Notes under the pieces: model-generated
What the model was told of the DNA's origin: nothing
The model's input: the letters and a program-made list of their open reading frames with translations, nothing else
Databases searched by the model: none
From: Podila epigama
Taxonomy: Eukaryota > Mortierellomycota > Mortierellomycetes > Mortierellales > Mortierellaceae
DNA: 10,135 nucleotides
Direction: 5' to 3'
Assembly (NCBI GenBank): GCA_015679605.1
Contig: JAAAVE010000700.1
Coordinates: 1-10,135, forward strand
Shown here: positions 7,398-10,135 of the stretch, in pieces
Layout of the letters: every line of letters starts with the position of its first letter
Position numbering within the stretch: the first letter of the stretch is position 1
Made by a program: the position numbers and the translations under genes

Positions 7398-7563
7398 CTT
7401 GACTCGACTCTACTCGACTCGACCCAACTCGACTCGACTTTTGACCCAAACCCAACTCAACCCAAAAACTCAACTCAACTCAACTCAACTCACGTCAACG
7501 ACTAAACAGTGGTGTTGAATGAACAAACATCGCATCACATCGCATTGCATCGTATCGTATCGC
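7398..7563. repeat. Three adjacent pentanucleotide arrays: ACTCG, ACTCA, CATCG types
   Basis: Units of the ACTCG type (7398-7440, with variants such as ACCCA) are followed by ACTCA type (about 7451-7491) and then CATCG/TATCG type (about 7528-7563). All three share a 5-bp period. They lie 300-470 bp upstream of the deaminase start. Confidence 0.85.
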
Positions 7564-7936
7564 AGTACAGACCAAAAGAAAAAAAAAAGGGACGGGACTG
7601 AACAAGGTTGGGGTTGATGGATGTCCGCCCTCTGTCCCACTCTCGCTCTTCTGTCTGTCTGTCTGTCTGTCGTTGTTGGCTCTCATTTTTCTCCTATACT
7701 TATCCACTCCATCTCTTCATTTTTTTTTTTTCTCCCCTTCGCCGAAGAGTGTCATTCTTCTTTTGGTGACTGATAACGAAGGGCGGGAAGACCGTTGTCA
7801 AAAAAAGGTCCGTCCCAATTCACTTTCCATTTCTCCATCTATCGATCCATCGAAGCAATCACATCGTCCTACTACCACAGGATACTACAGATAAAGATAT
7901 CCTATCTCTCTGTTCTTTTTATGATTGTTGCCGCAA

Positions 7937-7962
7937 TTGAACAAGAACCTGTTCTTGTTCAA
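7937..7962. repeat. 26-bp palindrome (12+2+12)
   Basis: TTGAACAAGAAC (7937-7948), a CT spacer, and GTTCTTGTTCAA (7951-7962) are perfectly complementary arms. The centre AGAACCTGTTCT resembles a paired AGAAC half-site element. It may be a dimeric regulator site or a hairpin. No flanking gene is identified. Confidence 0.8.
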
Positions 7963-8002
7963 GTCGATTGGGGACCGAAAGATCGTGTCGACTGGAGTTT
8001 TT

Positions 8003-8110
8003 TTGGTCTGTTTCGTCTTTTTTTCTTCTTTCTTGACCTTCTTTTTCCTTCTCCCTCTTCCTGTTCTCCTTTTCCTTCTCCTTCTTCTTGTTCTTCTTCT
8101 TCTTCTTCTT
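8003..8110. repeat. Polypyrimidine tract ending in a (TTC)n run
   Basis: The plus strand is almost entirely T and C for about 100 bp and ends in tandem TTC units (about 8081-8109). Mirror-symmetric polypurine/polypyrimidine DNA of this kind can form triplex (H-DNA). Confidence 0.9.
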
Positions 8111-8400
8111 ACCCCACATTTCGCACTCAAGCCATTAGTGGTCTCGTTCTTCAAAACGGAATAGAAACCTTCGTTTGGGACAAAAGAAATTGCACTGCTT
8201 GGAAATGACGAACGATCTGCATGCCTGAGAATATTGCCTGAAAGGATGATCTTCCAACTGACGTCTTCCTGCATCGCTGACACATTCTTTTTTTCTGACG
8301 TTCGTATTCCATGCATTCATCCAAATGTATATTCACGTATTCACGCGTAGAAAGGAACATACTCCCTCTCAACAGAACAAATAAACGGACAGCAAATTGA

Positions 8401-8577
8401 TTAACTGGCATCACTCATCTTGGACAACAACATGGTGGACAACATGGACAACATGGATCCTGTTTCACCTTTCTTCTGGATTGTTATGACTCCTACAGTG
8501 TCCATAGTCAGTCGCTCAAACCAGCCAGTCATACTGTCAGTGTAGCCAGGTAGCCATCTCGTGTCATCGAGGAGAAA
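8401..8577 (-). CDS. Possible C-terminal exon or 43-residue small ORF, unrecognised
   Basis: A minus-strand frame is open from 8577 to the TAA at 8403-8401 (58 codons), limited upstream by TAA at 8580-8578. It can start at an in-frame ATG at 8532 (43 residues, beginning M-T-G-W-F-E-R-L-T-M-D-T-V) or be the last exon of a larger gene. The amino-acid mix is balanced, unlike the surrounding low-complexity frames: G-W-F-E-R, V-G-V-I-T-I-Q-K-K-G-E-T-G-S, then a Met-Leu-Ser-rich end (M-L-S-M-L-S-T-M-L-L-S) made by repeats of a TTGTCCATG-like unit. No family is recognised and no strong acceptor precedes it. It may be chance. Confidence 0.25.
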   Translation of the reverse strand, partial: FLLDDTRWLPGYTDSMTGWFERLTMDTVGVITIQKKGETGSMLSMLSTMLLSKMSDAS

Positions 8578-8690
8578 TTATCCATTCAGACTTTATTCGA
8601 CATGATTGGTCCTGTGGTGCGTGTGAATTCTTATACGCGACATGGCATGAATAAAGAAAATGGTCAGTCGAGACTTTTTGTGTATTTATG
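8404..8690. other. Unassigned region with 3'-end-like signals on both strands
   Basis: AATAAA occurs on the plus strand at 8650-8655 (and just left, at 8380-8385) and on the minus strand at 8592-8597. A GGACAACAT-type unit repeats at 8421-8456. Apart from the small minus-strand open frame, no gene is supported. Confidence 0.4.
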
Positions 8691-8743
8691 CGTGAGTGTG
8701 TTAGTGAGTGTGTATGTGTGTATGTTTGTGTGTGCTTTTCAAT

Positions 8744-8781
<38 letters not shown>

Positions 8782-8782
8782 A
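8691..8782. repeat. Facing GT-rich and CA-rich tracts (inverted dinucleotide repeat)
   Basis: A TG-rich tract (about 8693-8735) is followed by a spacer of about 14 bases, then a CA tract (about 8747-8782). The arms are complementary; for example GTTTGTGTGTG on the left pairs with CACACACAAAC on the right. Both arms are alternating purine-pyrimidine DNA. Confidence 0.9.
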
Positions 8783-9069
8783 AAAGAGAACCTTGTTATC
8801 CTTTCAATTGGTCATTCTTCCAGTACTCCTTGCTCCTCGAGTTGCGAGTTGCAATCAACACACACGCATTGCCAACAACAGTTGCTAATATGCTTCGATT
8901 TTCGCCATATTACTCGTGTTTATCCAAAATACTAAGCGTACTAGCCTAAACCTCATGGCAATGAGGAAAAACATTCTGCATTCAACATACCATATAAATG
9001 TCTCCACACAACCACCTTGACTCTTGACACAGAGCAGTGCCACAAGCAGATGTTGGGTGAGGTGACGTT
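8783..9069. other. Intergenic region, no gene recognised
   Basis: Short mixed-composition open frames occur on both strands. One on the minus strand (about 9060-8992, reading V-A-L-L-C-V-K-S-Q-G-G-C-V) ends at a GTATGT donor-like site at about 8991-8986. Nothing allows a product or gene structure to be assigned. Confidence 0.4.
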
Positions 9070-9107
9070 GGGTTGGGTTGGGTTTGGGGAAAAAAAAAAA
9101 AAAAAAA
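9070..9107 (+). repeat. G-quadruplex motif followed by A18
   Basis: Four G-tracts (9070-9072, 9075-9077, 9080-9082, 9086-9089) separated by TT, TT and TTT form a textbook intramolecular G4 pattern. They are directly followed by 18 A residues. The GGGTT units look telomere-like, but only four are present. Confidence 0.85.
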
Positions 9108-9195
9108 GTCAGCTCAACCTGCTTTTTGCTCTTCCTTCCCCCCTCCTTTTTGTTGTTTTTTATCAGTTTGTTATCTGTCAAGATCGCGGTCTCTG

Positions 9196-9211
9196 ATTGG
9201 ACGATAAAAGG
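9196..9211 (+). promoter_or_regulatory. Inverted CCAAT box and ATAAAAG element upstream of the 9362 ATG
   Basis: ATTGG (9196-9200) is closely followed by GATAAAAGG (9203-9211), a CCAAT plus TATA-like pairing about 150 bp before the strong-context ATG at 9362. This is suggestive only. Confidence 0.3.
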
Positions 9212-9274
9212 CCTTATGCAACCTTGTTTCCCTCTCTCTCTTCTCTTTTGTTCTCTGTTTCTCTGTCTGCTCGT

Positions 9275-9299
9275 TCACTCCTCCACTCCACTCCACTCA
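9275..9299 (+). repeat. (CCACT)n pentanucleotide run
   Basis: About four CCACT-type units end in CAG at 9297-9299. This is another pentanucleotide run besides the three at 7398-7563. Confidence 0.85.
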
Positions 9300-9361
9300 G
9301 AGATTCCCTGACCTAACCTGACCAGCAGAACCAGACCTTACTTCCTTTGATTTGGAACAGT

Positions 9362-9424
9362 ATGGCGATGATACGTGTTCAACGGTTGGTCATTCGGTCC
9401 TTGGAGAGAGTTCCCGCTCGTCAG
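9362..9424 (+). CDS. Possible first exon of a mitochondrially targeted protein, unrecognised
   Basis: The ATG at 9362 has a strong context (A at -3, G at +4). The first 21 codons read like a mitochondrial presequence: M-A-M-I-R-V-Q-R-L-V-I-R-S-L-E-R, then V-P-A-R-Q, with Arg spaced three to four residues apart and a single acid. The exon could end at CAG|GTGAAC (9424). A 52-nt intron ending CAG (9476) would join in phase to S-S-T-Q-K-I-E-S-F-T-F-N, giving an R-Q-S-S cleavage-like site. That frame then stays open through the (TC)14(AC)9 microsatellite to a TGA near 9692. No family is recognised and the later structure is unresolved. The frame without splicing stops after 44 codons. Chance remains possible. 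Confidence 0.3.
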
Positions 9425-9602
9425 GTGAACATCCAGTCTCCACTGGAACGCCAGAAAAAAAATAACGAGTATTCAGTCATCCACGCAAAAAATTGAATCG
9501 TTCACATTCAATATGCTCTGCTTCAAATGGCATAAAGAGAGCACCAGAAGAAGAAAAAAACTCCGAGTGAAAATAATGGCCAGTGTGGTCTTGCGGGTCT
9601 GG

Positions 9603-9648
<46 letters not shown>
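9603..9648. repeat. Compound microsatellite (TC)14(AC)9
   Basis: A perfect TC run (9603-9630) abuts a perfect AC run (9631-9648). Shortly after comes TTTGCAG (9653-9659), which on the plus strand looks like a 3' splice site. On the minus strand the same spot reads AAA|GTACGT, like a donor. Confidence 0.95.
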
Positions 9649-9659
9649 GTACTTTGCAG

Positions 9660-10135
9660 TTGGTACAGATAATTCAGCATTGTTCCTGCTGACTTGCTTG
9701 TTGGTACCAGCACCACGGAAGTACAGGAACACTAAACTGTAGACTATGTAGAGTTGATAGACAGAATGCAGAGTACACACTACGTGCCCTCTACTGCAAG
9801 ATTTTCGTCATTCTTTCAAGTGAGCCATACTCCAACCACATCCACATCCACACACACACACACCAAATGTGTCCGTCCACATCACTTTACACCCCCGCAT
9901 TTTTTATCTCTTGTCGTCAGTGTCTCACAACCACCTCCACGACTACCTCTCTTGTCCACACAAGCTTCCACGCATGTTATCTCTACCCTTGCGGAGGTTG
10001 ATTTTCTTTTTGCTTGATTGTCTCTGCTGTCTCTGTGACCAAAATGAAACGATAGCCCTGACCAGCTTGTTCATTGGACAGTCTGCCCAGACTGCATTAC
10101 TAGCAATACATTCACTAGGCGATCCCCCCCCCCCC
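9660..10135. other. Right-edge region with open frames on both strands, gene structure unresolved
   Basis: Several frames are open with mixed amino-acid content. On the minus strand, 9736-9660 reads F-L-Y-F-R-G-A-G-T-N-K-Q-V-S-R-N-N-A. From the window edge to a TAG at 9945-9943 the minus strand is open for about 63 codons (M-N-K-L-V-R-A-I-V-S-F-W, I-N-L-R-K-G-R-D-N-M-R-G). On the plus strand, a frame with an ATG at 9974 runs open to the edge (A-L-T-S-L-F-I-G-Q-S-A-Q-T-A). A good acceptor-like T-rich stretch ends in CAG at 9918-9920. AC repeats lie at about 9838-9863. The last 12 bases are C. Strand and product cannot be decided. Confidence 0.35.

Larger units (their letters stand above)
7566..8400. 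other. Gene-poor region with microsatellites and polypyrimidine DNA
   Basis: No gene is recognised. Contents include an A-run (7577-7587), a CTGT run (7651-7671), a T-run near 7720, a 26-bp perfect palindrome (7937-7962) and a polypyrimidine tract of over 100 bp (about 8003-8110). Open frames of up to about 140 codons exist on both strands, but they cross the polypyrimidine tract and give R/K-only or S/F-only segments. A minus-strand segment at 8164-8105, before a GTAAGA donor-like site, reads V-P-N-E-G-F-Y-S-V-L-K-N-E-T and could be an exon piece. That reading is unproven. Confidence 0.5.

Noticed and set aside
8258-8300. Two TGACGT cores resembling CRE sites
   Set aside because: Hexamers of this kind occur often by chance, the full palindrome is not present, and there is no identified gene nearby for them to serve.
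7885-8316. 143-codon minus-strand frame with a long Arg/Lys-rich centre, resembling a basic nuclear protein
   Set aside because: The basic stretch is the translation of the polypyrimidine/TTC tract in reverse; flanking parts show no recognisable family and a donor-like GTAAGA sits right at the start of the tract.
9070-9089. Interstitial telomere repeat
   Set aside because: Only about four GGGTT-like units are present and the telomere sequence of this species is unknown; a G-rich simple repeat is enough to explain it.
1-10135. CRISPR array, tRNA, rRNA, intact transposon or retroelement genes
   Set aside because: Tandem repeats here are short microsatellites without unique spacers. No conserved tRNA or rRNA segments, reverse transcriptase or transposase motifs, or paired terminal repeats were seen on either strand.
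10124-10135. Terminal C-run as a biological feature
   Set aside because: A 12-base homopolymer exactly at the sequence end is more likely a read or assembly edge effect than a functional element.

Overview
The window is nuclear DNA of a fungus. Its genes are split by many spliceosomal introns, and the intergenic and intronic DNA is full of microsatellites and homopolymer runs. The protein sequences (an Orm protein close to the fungal form, a NagB-type deaminase with animal/fungal sequence features) and the genome style suggest an early-diverging lineage such as Mucoromycota/Mortierellomycota. That placement is an inference; no marker gene here fixes it. The C-run at the very end suggests a contig edge.

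Layout from left to right. Positions 64-204 (+) hold the last exon of a Yop1/REEP5-type ER-shaping protein. Positions 928-2387 (+) hold a complete four-exon ORM/ORMDL gene for the regulator of serine palmitoyltransferase. Positions 3039-4676 (+) hold a complete six-exon NIT2-type omega-amidase gene with a mitochondrial presequence, a better-placed second start codon and one GC-AG intron. Positions 5008-7090 (-) hold a complete four-exon glucosamine-6-phosphate deaminase gene, convergent with NIT2. From about 7100 to the right end (3 kb) no gene could be recognised. That stretch is dominated by pentanucleotide arrays, polypyrimidine DNA, facing GT/CA tracts, a G-quadruplex motif, a long perfect palindrome and compound microsatellites. 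It also has a few short open segments that might be exons: 8401-8577 on the minus strand, 9362-9424 and onward on the plus strand, and both strands at the right edge.

Functionally, the two left genes both act in the ER membrane (tubule shaping, sphingolipid homeostasis). The two middle genes are soluble nitrogen-metabolism enzymes that each release ammonia: NIT2 from alpha-ketoglutaramate, and the deaminase from glucosamine-6-phosphate. There is no sign of an operon, a biosynthetic cluster, a CRISPR array, an rRNA/tRNA gene or an intact transposon. I found no convincing new biological system. The observations most worth checking are the NIT2 dual start, the NIT2 GC-AG intron, the ORM poly(A) signal displayed in a hairpin loop, and the unexplained right-hand 3 kb.
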